This document shows positions 55,245 through 63,748 of a stretch of DNA of 64,000 nt, piece by piece; the first letter of the stretch is position 1; every line of letters begins with the position of its first letter. The translations under genes were made by a program, and so were the position numbers. The stretch comes from an uncultured cyanobacterium (GTDB taxonomy: Bacteria > Cyanobacteriota > Cyanobacteriia > Cyanobacteriales > Nostocaceae), in the NCBI GenBank assembly GCA_903848645.1, contig CAINGU010000082.1, positions 186,001 to 250,000 of the forward strand. The letters are read 5' to 3'. The notes under the pieces are model-generated. The model did no database searches and was not told the origin of the DNA. It saw only the letters and a program-made list of their open reading frames with translations.

Positions 55245-57941
55245 CTAAATCATTGTATTAACCACAGAAGAAGGTGCTATCCCCTGTTGGGAATCGTTGG
55301 TAGTTGAGTTTTGTGGTTGAATTTCTTCCTGTACACCCCGCAACTTAATTAACTTAATAGCCCGGTTGACACTTTCTGGCAAAATTACCACCAGACTACC
55401 ATCAGGAGCCATATCTAAGGCTTTGTTAATAGCTGTGCTTTCATCCAGAATTGATTCAAAGCGGTAATTAGGCTTAACTTGGGTAATACCTTGAATAATC
55501 AAATCCGAAGCAGAACCACGAGGTCTGCCTCTGGTATCATCATCTTCTTTGATAATAATGTAGTCAAAGATATCTGCTGATAATTTACCCAGGGTAACAA
55601 AATCTTCGTCACGGCGATCGCCAGGACCGCCAACCACACCAATACGCTGTCCCGTTGTCCAGTTGCGAACAAATGATCCCAAAGCCTCATAACTAGCGGC
55701 ATTGTGGGCATAATCTACCAAAGCATGGTATTTACCCAAATTAAACAAATTCATGCGTCCTGGTGTTTGACTCACGGAAGCGCGGAAGCCTCTTAAACCA
55801 GAGCGAATTTGCTCAATACTCACATTTTGAACAAAAGCTGCCAAACTAGCGGCTAAAGCATTAGCAATCATGAATGGGGCTTTTCCACCCATTGTCAAGG
55901 GGATATTTTCTGCTCTTTCGATGCGGTGAGTCCAATCACCTTTGACAATTGACAGATAACCATGTTCATAAACTGCGGCTACTCCACCCTTTTGGATATG
56001 CTGCCGTACCAGTTCCGAGTCTGGATTCATGGTAAAGTAAGCAATATTCGCCTTAGTTTTCTCTGCCATAGCTGCAACCCGTTGATCATCGGCATTGAGA
56101 ACGGCATAACCATCAGGGAAAACAGCTTCAGCGACTACACTTTTGAGATGAGCTAATTGCTCAATGGTATCTATATCCCCGATGCCCAAATGGTCAGCAG
56201 ATACATTTAATACTACTCCTACATTAGCATTTTCAAAACCCAGCCCAGAGCGAAGAATACCACCACGAGCCGATTCTAATACTGCTACTTCTACGGTGGG
56301 ATCTTGGAGGATAACATGGGCGCTTTGGGGTCCAGTGTTGTCTCCTGATTCTACTAAGAAATCACCAATATAAGTACCATCTGTGGTTGTATATCCTACT
56401 ACTTTACCTGTTTGTTTATAAATGTGTGCTAACAGACGAGTAGTGGTAGTTTTGCCATTTGTACCTGTAATTGAGAGAATAGGAATCCGGCTAGATTGTT
56501 CATTGGGGAACAGCATATTCATAACTGCGCCGGCGACATTGCGAGGTATACCGATGCTTGGGGCGACGTGCATTCGGAAACCGGGGGCGGCATTGACTTC
56601 AACAATTACACCATCTAATTCTCTCAGAGGACGGCTAATATCTGAAGTAACAATATCTATACCAGCAATATCTAAACCAATGATTCTCACTACCCGTTGG
56701 GCTAACCAAACGTTTTCCGGGTGAATTTCGTCTGTTCGGTCTACAGCACTACCACCTGTACTCAAATTAGCTGTTGCCCGGAGATAACAAATTGCTCCCT
56801 GGGGTGGCACACTATTGACAGTGTAACCTTGCCTTTCTAGTAGCTGGTAGCTGGTACGGTCTAGTTCAATCTTCGTGAGGACATTATCATGGCCTTCACC
56901 GCGATTGGGGTCTTGATTAGTTTCTTCAATGAGTTCTGCAATTGTAGACTTGCCATTACCCACGACATGAGCGGGGACTCTTTCTGCAACAGCGACTACC
57001 TTGCCATCTACTACTAATACCCGATGATCGCGGCCAACATAATAGCGCTCGACAATGATTGAGCGAGAAACCTGTCTGGCCATTTCATAAGCCGCTTCTG
57101 CGTCTTCCCAGTTTCTAATATCAATGGTAATACCACGGCCATGATTGCCATCTAAAGGCTTAATAACGATCGGATAACCACCAACAGATTCAATGGCTTC
57201 TTCTAAATCGTCAAAGAAATTGATGACTGTACCTCTAGGGACTGGTACACCATTGGCATAGAGAATACGTTTAGTGGCTTCTTTATCACAAGCTAGTTCT
57301 ACGCCAAGAATGCCTGTGTTATTGCTCATTGTGGCCTGAATCCGTTTTTGATGGATACCATAGCCCAACTGAATCAGAAATCTTGCTGGTAAAGGCATCC
57401 AAGGAATACCTTTTTTCTCCGCTTCTTTGATGATTGCTTCTGTTGAAGGTCCAAGAGATGCGTCACGGCAAAAGTCTTTCAGGTCTTGGATATCTTGCTC
57501 TAATTCGGCTTTAGGATAACGGCTTCGGTCAATAATACTTTGACATAGCCTGACTGCTGCACGTCCCGCATAGCGACCCGCTTCCTCATTTATGTACTCA
57601 ATTACTACCTGGTAAATCCCAGGTGTAGCAGTTTCACGGGTGCGACCGAAACCTACGTGCATTCCCGCTAATTCCTGGAGTTCCAAGGCTACGTGTTCCA
57701 CTATGTGGCCCATCATTGTGCCTTCTCGTACCCGCATTAGAAAACCACCACGACAGCCGGGAGAGCAATAGTGACCCTCCAAACTTGGTAGCGCCTCTAC
57801 TAATCCTTCATAAAAGCCAGGTATTTCATTGGAGGGTGTTTCGGCCAGGTTTTCTAAATCAAGGCGCATGACGATTAACTTATGGCGTCGAATGCTCCAG
57901 TAGTTTGGGCCGCGTAAGGTCTGGATCTTGAGGATTCTCAT
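55245..57941 (-). CDS. cphA: Cyanophycin synthetase
   Basis: Builds the nitrogen reserve cyanophycin (aspartate backbone with arginine side chains) from ATP, Asp and Arg. I take the start at the second methionine, MRILKIQTLRGPNYWSIRRH (57941), giving 898 aa, close to the usual length of about 900; the track's start at 57971 adds ten residues. N-domain and ATP-grasp module (about 220-470): YPIVIKPLDGNHGRGITID. The C-terminal Mur-ligase-like module (about 480 on) has the P-loop SITGTNGKTTTTRLLAH and VLESARGGILRSGLGF. It lies downstream of cphB on the same strand, probably as an operon. Confidence 0.96.
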   Translation of the reverse strand: MRILKIQTLRGPNYWSIRRHKLIVMRLDLENLAETPSNEIPGFYEGLVEALPSLEGHYCSPGCRGGFLMRVREGTMMGHIVEHVALELQELAGMHVGFGRTRETATPGIYQVVIEYINEEAGRYAGRAAVRLCQSIIDRSRYPKAELEQDIQDLKDFCRDASLGPSTEAIIKEAEKKGIPWMPLPARFLIQLGYGIHQKRIQATMSNNTGILGVELACDKEATKRILYANGVPVPRGTVINFFDDLEEAIESVGGYPIVIKPLDGNHGRGITIDIRNWEDAEAAYEMARQVSRSIIVERYYVGRDHRVLVVDGKVVAVAERVPAHVVGNGKSTIAELIEETNQDPNRGEGHDNVLTKIELDRTSYQLLERQGYTVNSVPPQGAICYLRATANLSTGGSAVDRTDEIHPENVWLAQRVVRIIGLDIAGIDIVTSDISRPLRELDGVIVEVNAAPGFRMHVAPSIGIPRNVAGAVMNMLFPNEQSSRIPILSITGTNGKTTTTRLLAHIYKQTGKVVGYTTTDGTYIGDFLVESGDNTGPQSAHVILQDPTVEVAVLESARGGILRSGLGFENANVGVVLNVSADHLGIGDIDTIEQLAHLKSVVAEAVFPDGYAVLNADDQRVAAMAEKTKANIAYFTMNPDSELVRQHIQKGGVAAVYEHGYLSIVKGDWTHRIERAENIPLTMGGKAPFMIANALAASLAAFVQNVSIEQIRSGLRGFRASVSQTPGRMNLFNLGKYHALVDYAHNAASYEALGSFVRNWTTGQRIGVVGGPGDRRDEDFVTLGKLSADIFDYIIIKEDDDTRGRPRGSASDLIIQGITQVKPNYRFESILDESTAINKALDMAPDGSLVVILPESVNRAIKLIKLRGVQEEIQPQNSTTNDSQQGIAPSSVVNTMI

Positions 57942-58111
57942 GGGAATAGGTAGATGGAGATTCGGAACCAAAATTCTAGTTTCTTACTGGAATTGACCGC
58001 TAAACTGTTCATGGAAAACAGTTTTTTCTTTTTAGATAGTATTTATCTAAATTTGGAAGCAGCAATTAAGGCGCGGTCAAATCAGCGTAACTATTGAGAT
58101 ACTCTATACCG

Positions 58112-59002
58112 TCAGCTAGAGATGCGATGCACAGCAGGTAAAACAGTACGTTGGTAAAGATGGAAGCGATCTCCGTAACTGAGGATATGTAGTCGTAAAT
58201 TATGTACGGTTAAGGGTTCGTTAGCACTAACATGAGGTTCGTTGGTATGGGTAAGTTCTGTGGGATCAACAATGGTGACACTGCCTTTACCCATAACTTG
58301 TAGCCAACCATCTCGTTCAAACACAGCACAAGTATCTTCGTCAATACCAATGCCTAAGCGATCAGGGTGAGCAGCGATCGCACTGACCAGTCGCCCCATG
58401 CGATTCCGGTTATGGAAATGTTGGTCAACTACAACTTCGGGAATAAATCCCAAGCCAGTGGCCATATCCACTAGGGAACGATTGGGTGTTTCACCACTAC
58501 CACCACCTGCGATCATATGATGCCCCATCACTGCTGCTCCAGCGCTTGTACCTGCTAAAGTCAGTTGTCCGGCTCTCACGCGTTGGCGAATAATTTCCAT
58601 GGCTGGAGTGTCGGATAGGACTCCACAAAGGCGCAGTTGGTCTCCTCCTGTCAAGAAGACACCACTACAGGCTTCGAGGGATGCTTTAATCTCAGGATTT
58701 TCGCATTGTTCCCGTTCCCGAATGTCTAAAATTTCAACCTTCTCCGCACCCATTTCTTCAAAAATATGAATATACCTACCACCGATAATGGCAGGCTCGC
58801 GGGAGGCTGATGGAATTATTGTAATATACGCCTTGTTACCACCAGCACGAACAAAAAAAGTTCTCAGAATTTCTCGTCCATGAACTTTATCTTCTGCGCC
58901 TCCGATAACCAGAACGGCGGTTTTAGTTGCTTGGGGTGTCCTCATTTCCAGCGATTTAACTTCTAACTGCGGCATGATGTTTGTGCTTGAGGGAGTTAAC
59001 AA
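58112..59002 (-). CDS. cphB: Cyanophycinase
   Basis: Peptidase S51 enzyme that cuts cyanophycin to beta-Asp-Arg dipeptides. 296 aa from the first ATG; internal ATGs at residues 10 and 20 are possible starts. The nucleophile Ser is in LAGTSAGAAVMGHHMIAGGG. VFLTGGDQLRLCG and EVVVDQHFHNRNRMGRLVSA supply the other active-site and polymer-binding residues. Upstream of cphA with 170 bases between, the standard cyanobacterial cphB-cphA arrangement. Confidence 0.96.
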   Translation of the reverse strand: MLTPSSTNIMPQLEVKSLEMRTPQATKTAVLVIGGAEDKVHGREILRTFFVRAGGNKAYITIIPSASREPAIIGGRYIHIFEEMGAEKVEILDIREREQCENPEIKASLEACSGVFLTGGDQLRLCGVLSDTPAMEIIRQRVRAGQLTLAGTSAGAAVMGHHMIAGGGSGETPNRSLVDMATGLGFIPEVVVDQHFHNRNRMGRLVSAIAAHPDRLGIGIDEDTCAVFERDGWLQVMGKGSVTIVDPTELTHTNEPHVSANEPLTVHNLRLHILSYGDRFHLYQRTVLPAVHRISS

Positions 59003-59046
59003 CTTCAGGTTAATTGAACAAGGTTGATTACTTGTTTATTTTCACC

Positions 59047-59154
59047 CTAAGTTTTCTGTGAGCGGACACTGCTTGACGCACAGGATGCCTCAATTTCATC
59101 ATGTCCGTCGTTTTCATAGCCAGTACCTTGTTTTTTACCTAGCCACTTTCGCAT
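59047..59154 (-). CDS. Possible 35-aa small protein upstream of cphB
   Basis: Too short for the track. The frame reads MRKWLGKKQGTGYENDGHDE and continues with IEASCASSSVRSQKT: a basic N-terminus, an acidic middle and a Ser-rich end. It ends 44 bases before the cphB start on the same strand. An AGGATGG sequence lies roughly a dozen bases upstream of the ATG. I do not recognise a family; it could be a leader peptide or chance. Confidence 0.3.
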   Translation of the reverse strand: MRKWLGKKQGTGYENDGHDEIEASCASSSVRSQKT

Positions 59155-59473
59155 GGTATTCCATCCTGTAAGGGAACTAGGATTCCCTTCTGGACTTAGA
59201 GTTTAACAGGTCTTGACACTCTTACTTCTAAGGCTGGTTGAATGTATCCCGGAAGTTGTTAACTTTAGTGGGATTATTAATTTAAATTTAGTGGTGACAA
59301 TATTTAAACATAAATTAAGTAATTAGAAAAACTTTTGATCTAACTCAAGGACTAGAAGTTCTGGTACTTTTAGATACTATTGGGAGATTTTTTCTCTATT
59401 TCTACTGTTTTTTTAGTTATTGTGTTGGCTAGGTATCTACCCTTAAGATTAGTTTTACTGGATACGAATTACT
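59155..59473. other. Intergenic region between the cphB upstream ORF and trmD
   Basis: 319 bases with a hairpin-like AGGGAACTAGGATTCCCT (59170-59187) and otherwise AT-rich sequence. It probably holds promoters for cphBA and for trmD; no boxes could be assigned. Confidence 0.5.
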
Positions 59474-60208
59474 GTGCGTTTTGATATAGTTACACTTTTT
59501 CCTGACTGTTTTACGTCAGTTCTCAGTTCTGGCTTATTAGCTAAAGCCTTAGCCAAACAGATCGCTCAAGTGCATCTGACTAATCCCAGAGACTTTACCA
59601 CGGACAAGCATCACAAGGTAGATGATGAACCCTATGGTGGTGGTGTGGGAATGTTAATGAAGCCAGAACCGATTTTTGCGGCTGTGGAGTCTTTGCCGAT
59701 TCTACCCCGGCGAGATGTGATTTTAATGAGTCCCCAAGGACAACCGATGAATCAGCCCTTGCTGCGCGAATTAGCCACGAATTACGACCAGTTGATTGTG
59801 ATCTGTGGTCATTATGAAGGGGTAGATGACAGGGTGCTAAATTTAGTGACTCGTGAGGTATCCTTGGGCGATTTTATTCTCACTGGAGGAGAAATTCCTT
59901 CTATGGCTTTGATTAATGGTGTGGTGCGTCTCCTCCCAGGAACTGTGGGTAAGGAGGAATCTCTCAAGACTGAAAGTTTTGAAGAAGGTTTATTAGATTT
60001 CCCCCAGTACACTCGTCCTGCTAATTTTCGCGGTTGGAAAGTTCCAGATGTGTTACTAAGTGGTAATCATGCCGCAATAGCCCGTTGGCGTTTTCAACAA
60101 CAAATTGAACGGACTGGTTTACGTCGTCCCGATTTACTGGAAAAATGGCAAGAAGAGAGGGAACAGGGAACAGGGGGAGTCAGGGAACAGGGGGAGTCAG
60201 GGAAGTAG
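59474..60208 (+). CDS. trmD: tRNA (guanine-N1)-methyltransferase
   Basis: SPOUT enzyme making m1G37 in tRNA; 244 aa, GTG start before RFDIVTLFPDCFTSVL. SAM-binding knot: LIVICGHYEGVDDRVLN and REVSLGDFILTGGEIPSM; also YGGGVGMLMKPEPIF. The C-terminal tail after RRPDLLEKWQ (EEREQGTGGVREQGESGK) is encoded by GGGAACA-type short repeats rather than conserved sequence, so the stop has been moved by repeat growth. Confidence 0.96.
   Translation: MRFDIVTLFPDCFTSVLSSGLLAKALAKQIAQVHLTNPRDFTTDKHHKVDDEPYGGGVGMLMKPEPIFAAVESLPILPRRDVILMSPQGQPMNQPLLRELATNYDQLIVICGHYEGVDDRVLNLVTREVSLGDFILTGGEIPSMALINGVVRLLPGTVGKEESLKTESFEEGLLDFPQYTRPANFRGWKVPDVLLSGNHAAIARWRFQQQIERTGLRRPDLLEKWQEEREQGTGGVREQGESGK
60157..60206. 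repeat. GGGAACA repeat in the 3' end of trmD
   Basis: AGGGAACAGGGAACAGGGGG and then two GAGTCAGGGAACAGGG-like units lie inside the reading frame. The same heptamers occur outside genes at 28346 and 29421. Confidence 0.8.
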
Positions 60209-60261
60209 GGGAAGTAATATTCTTTTGTAACGGACAACGGACAACTAACAACTGACAAACT

Positions 60262-60744
60262 ATGAACATCAGAATTGGTAATGGCTACGATATTCACAGA
60301 TTGGTGAGCGATCGCAATTTAATTTTAGGCGGTATTCACATTCCCCATGAACTAGGCTTGTTAGGACACAGTGATGCTGATGTTCTCACTCACGCGATTA
60401 TGGACGCTATGCTAGGGGCGTTATCTTTGGGGGATATTGGTCATTATTTTCCCCCTACAGATCCTCAATGGGCTGGGGCTGATAGTCTTGTACTATTAGA
60501 TCAAGTACATCAGTTAATTCGTGAACAAGGTTGGAAAATTGGAAATATTGATTCTGTAATTGTGGCTGAACGTCCGAAATTAAAACCCCATATTTCTAAA
60601 ATGCGGGATAAGTTAGCAGCAGTCTTAGAGGTAGAACCAAATCAAATTGGTGTCAAAGCTACCACTAATGAAAAATTAGGACCAACAGGAAGAGAAGAAG
60701 GTATTTGTGCTTATGCTGTAGTTTTGTTAGTAGCAGGTGATTAA
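60262..60744 (+). CDS. ispF: 2-C-methyl-D-erythritol 2,4-cyclodiphosphate synthase
   Basis: Methylerythritol-phosphate pathway of isoprenoid synthesis. 160 aa trimeric zinc enzyme. It starts [13 protein letters not shown] (zinc DxH), with [20 protein letters not shown] and [16 protein letters not shown]. The C-terminal [20 protein letters not shown] is diagnostic. 53 bases after trmD. Confidence 0.97.
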   Translation: MNIRIGNGYDIHRLVSDRNLILGGIHIPHELGLLGHSDADVLTHAIMDAMLGALSLGDIGHYFPPTDPQWAGADSLVLLDQVHQLIREQGWKIGNIDSVIVAERPKLKPHISKMRDKLAAVLEVEPNQIGVKATTNEKLGPTGREEGICAYAVVLLVAGD

Positions 60745-60778
60745 TTAATTTCCATATATTTACATCAAGGAAAAAAAG

Positions 60779-61279
60779 ATGCAAGTTATCAACTTCCAGC
60801 CTCCTCAAAAATATCGTCCTGATATTATGTTTACAAATAAAGATGAAGAAATTATCTTAATCGTGGACATAAAAGCTACAAAATCGGTGGATGTAAACAA
60901 CCAAAATAACAATCAAATTATTATTGCTCAAATTCAAAAATATTTAAGGGATATTCAACAACATATTCCTTTTGCCATGTTGGTAAATTTAGAAGAAATT
61001 AATATTTTTGCATTTACTAATGATTATAAAATCATCAGCGAAATTTCTTTAAAAACCAATGACATATTCAGTAACTACGATTCTGAATTTAGTGATAAAA
61101 TCATATTTGATTTTTATTTAGAAACACTTGTTAAATCTTGGCTCAGAGATTTATCATATCATTGGAACTCAGATACACCACCGGCTCATAATGAATTAGC
61201 TAAAATTGGCTTATTACCACTATTAGAAGGTGGATACATTTATATTCAAGGAACTACAGGTGCTGATACTTTATATTGA
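60779..61279 (+). CDS. Uncharacterised protein with PD-(D/E)xK-like motif
   Basis: 166 aa. Near the N-terminus YRPDIMFTNKDEEIILIVDI is followed by KAT, fitting the PD...D-x-K arrangement of restriction-like nucleases. A helical region (IIIAQIQKYLRDIQQHIPFA) and a strand-rich middle follow. I do not recognise the family. It overlaps the next gene, which suggests coupled translation. It begins 34 bases after ispF and is distinctly more AT-rich than that gene, as expected for an acquired pair. Confidence 0.6.
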   Translation: MQVINFQPPQKYRPDIMFTNKDEEIILIVDIKATKSVDVNNQNNNQIIIAQIQKYLRDIQQHIPFAMLVNLEEINIFAFTNDYKIISEISLKTNDIFSNYDSEFSDKIIFDFYLETLVKSWLRDLSYHWNSDTPPAHNELAKIGLLPLLEGGYIYIQGTTGADTLY

Positions 61280-61886
61280 AACCAATTTTTTAATGGCAAT
61301 TGTCAAAGGAAGAGATTTAGAAGCAAAACAATTACTTCAAAATATCCCTCCATCAATTTACATAGCTATACCAGCCATTTGTTATGTAGAAGCTATTAAC
61401 ACATATAGAATAGACAAGAAAAATCAATCAGAATTTCAAGCAGAAATGGACAAACAAATTAATGAAGCAATGCGTGATAAAACCTCTATTCATCCAAAAT
61501 TATTGCTTGTACATTTAGAAAAAGCATATATTGAAAATACGCGATTATTAAATGATGTGCAAATCCGGTTCTCTGAAACCATTAATTTACTAACTCAAAA
61601 TGCAGAAATTATAAATTTCACCAGTAGTATAATTAAGGATATTTCTCAGCACGCTGTTGCTTTAAAGGAAACATTATTAATTAAGAATGATCTTATAGAT
61701 AACTTAATATTACAGTGTATCGTATCTCATGCAAATCAGCATCCTTATGATCAAAAAGTATTTATAAGTGGTAACACTAAAGATTTCGGTAAACAGGAAG
61801 TAAGAGAGATTTTAAATAGTGCAAAAATTAAATATTTTAGTAACACTAAAAACTTTCTAGGTTGGTTAGACTCTCAATTATTCTAA
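61260..61886 (+). CDS. PIN-like domain protein
   Basis: About 208 aa from GTG 61260 (MLILYIETNFLMAIV), which suits a PIN fold better than the track's GTG at 61230. PIN-type acidic residues: Glu/Asn in YIETNFLM (usually Asp), Glu in ICYVEAINTYR, Asp in IKNDLIDNLILQCIVSHA, and Asn/Asp in FISGNTKDFGKQEV. PIN domains are metal-dependent RNases, often toxins. With either start it overlaps the upstream gene (20 or 50 bases). The upstream protein is larger than a normal antitoxin. Confidence 0.68.
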   Translation: MLILYIETNFLMAIVKGRDLEAKQLLQNIPPSIYIAIPAICYVEAINTYRIDKKNQSEFQAEMDKQINEAMRDKTSIHPKLLLVHLEKAYIENTRLLNDVQIRFSETINLLTQNAEIINFTSSIIKDISQHAVALKETLLIKNDLIDNLILQCIVSHANQHPYDQKVFISGNTKDFGKQEVREILNSAKIKYFSNTKNFLGWLDSQLF

Positions 61887-61908
61887 AATTAATATCTGGT
61901 AAGAAACT

Positions 61909-63690
61909 ATGACATTAACTAAAAAAATACTCAATTTTACAAAACGCTTTTTATTATTAATAATCATTGCTTTTACAGCAATAACAATTACCGCTTGCAA
62001 CCCAACTAAATTAAAAACCAATGCGGCTCAAGTTCCCCAATTAGTAACGAGTATTCTCAGTGATCCAAAAACATTCAATGCTGCGCTGAGTTCCGAATCA
62101 CCAAATATTTTTGGTTACACTTATGAAGGATTATTAAATCAAAATCCTATTGACGGAAAAATAGAAGGTGCGTTAGCTGAATCATGGGAAATATCACCAG
62201 ATAAAACCAAAATTACCTTTACCATGCGCGAAGGTTTAAAATGGTCAGACGGACAACCATTAACAGTCGATGATGTCGTATTTACCTATAATGATATTTA
62301 TTTAAATGAAAACATCCCCACAGACACTAGAGATGTTTTAAGAGTTGGTAAAGATCGCAAATTACCAACTGTGAGAAAAATAGATAATAGAAGAGTAGAA
62401 TTTAGTGTACCCGAACCATTTAGACCTTTTTTACTAAATACAGGAGCATCTATTTTACCTGCTCACATTTTAGAAAAATCAGTTAAAACCAAAAATAAAG
62501 ATGGTAAACTTGAATTCTTGAGTAAATGGGGTGTTGATACTCCGACCGAAGAACTAATTGTTAATGGCCCTTACAAACTGGAAAGATATGATACCAGTCA
62601 ACGGGTAATTTTTCGTCGTAACCCCTATTATTGGCGTAAAGATGCTCAAGGTAAACCACAACCTTATATTGAACGCATAATTTGGCAAATTGTCGAATCA
62701 ACAGATACTTCTTTACTCCAATTTCGTTCCGGTGATTTAGATTCTATTGGTGTTTCTCCTGATTATTTTTCTCTGTTAAAAGTTCAGGAAAAACAAGGGA
62801 ATTTTAAAATATATAATGGTGGTCCGAGTTCTAGCACTTCCTTTGTTTCTTTTAATTTAAATAAGGGAAAAAGAAATGGTCAGCCTTTAGTTGATCCGAT
62901 TAAATCTAAATGGTTTAATAATATCCAGTTTCGTCAAGCAGTAGCTTATGCTATTGATAGACAAACCATGTTAAATAATACTTTTCGTGGTTTAGGTACA
63001 CCCCAAGATTCTCCTATTTCTGTCCAAAGTCCTTATTTTTTATCACCGGAAAAAGGCTTGAAGGTTTATAAATATAATCCCGATAAAGCTAAAGAATTAC
63101 TACTAAAAGCAGGATTTAAATATAATGAAAAAAATCTCTTAGTAGATGATAAAGGTAATGAAGTAAGATTTGCATTACTCACTAATGCGGGGAATAAAAT
63201 TCGGGAATCAATGGGTTCACAAATTAAACAGGATTTAAGTAAAATCGGGATTCAAGTAGATTTTACACCTTTAGCTTGGAATACTTTTATAGATAAGGTA
63301 TCTAATACTTTGGATTGGGATGCTTGTTTATTAGGTTTAACTGGTGGTTTAGAACCTAATGATGGTGCAAATGTTTGGTCGCCGGAAGGGGGATTACATA
63401 TGTTTAATCAAAAACCCCAAGCGGGACAAAAACCCATTGAAGGTTGGGAAGTTGCAGACTGGGAAAAGAAAATTAATGACCTTTATATTCAAGGCGCACA
63501 GGAATTTGATGAGGCTAAATTAAAAGAAATTTATGGTGAAAGTCAACAATTAACACAGGAGTATTTACCTTTTATTTATTTGGTTAATTCCTATGCTATG
63601 TCAGCGATTAAAAATCGTTTTGAAGGTATCCAATATTCTGCCCTTGGTGGGGCTTTTTGGAATATTCATGAAATTAAAATTACGAAATAG
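61909..63690 (+). CDS. Peptide/nickel-type ABC transporter substrate-binding lipoprotein
   Basis: 593 aa, SBP_bac_5 (DppA/OppA) family. The N-terminal signal FLLLIIIAFTAITITACNPT has a lipobox-like Cys. LVTSILSDPKTFNAALSSES, FTMREGLKWSDGQPLTVDDV, and FRQAVAYAIDRQTMLNN are family landmarks; the C-terminus is a mixed domain with EGWEVADWEKKINDLY. Binds oligopeptides or similar solutes outside the membrane. No permease or ATPase genes are adjacent within the window. Confidence 0.9.
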   Translation: MTLTKKILNFTKRFLLLIIIAFTAITITACNPTKLKTNAAQVPQLVTSILSDPKTFNAALSSESPNIFGYTYEGLLNQNPIDGKIEGALAESWEISPDKTKITFTMREGLKWSDGQPLTVDDVVFTYNDIYLNENIPTDTRDVLRVGKDRKLPTVRKIDNRRVEFSVPEPFRPFLLNTGASILPAHILEKSVKTKNKDGKLEFLSKWGVDTPTEELIVNGPYKLERYDTSQRVIFRRNPYYWRKDAQGKPQPYIERIIWQIVESTDTSLLQFRSGDLDSIGVSPDYFSLLKVQEKQGNFKIYNGGPSSSTSFVSFNLNKGKRNGQPLVDPIKSKWFNNIQFRQAVAYAIDRQTMLNNTFRGLGTPQDSPISVQSPYFLSPEKGLKVYKYNPDKAKELLLKAGFKYNEKNLLVDDKGNEVRFALLTNAGNKIRESMGSQIKQDLSKIGIQVDFTPLAWNTFIDKVSNTLDWDACLLGLTGGLEPNDGANVWSPEGGLHMFNQKPQAGQKPIEGWEVADWEKKINDLYIQGAQEFDEAKLKEIYGESQQLTQEYLPFIYLVNSYAMSAIKNRFEGIQYSALGGAFWNIHEIKITK

Positions 63691-63717
63691 TTAATAGTTG
63701 ACTGAATAAGGGAACTC

Positions 63718-63747
63718 CAAAATCCAAAATTCTAAAATCTAAAATCC
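63718..63747. repeat. AAAATCT/AAAATCC heptamers abutting the larB start
   Basis: CAAAATCCAAAATTCTAAAA continuing TCTAAAATCCC ends one base before ATG 63749. Confidence 0.75.
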
Positions 63748-63748
63748 C

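Noticed and set aside
59047-59154. Cyanobactin precursor reading of the ORF upstream of cphB
   Set aside because: Only a partial IEAS match, no typical leader, no repeat cores and no PatA/PatG-type genes nearby.
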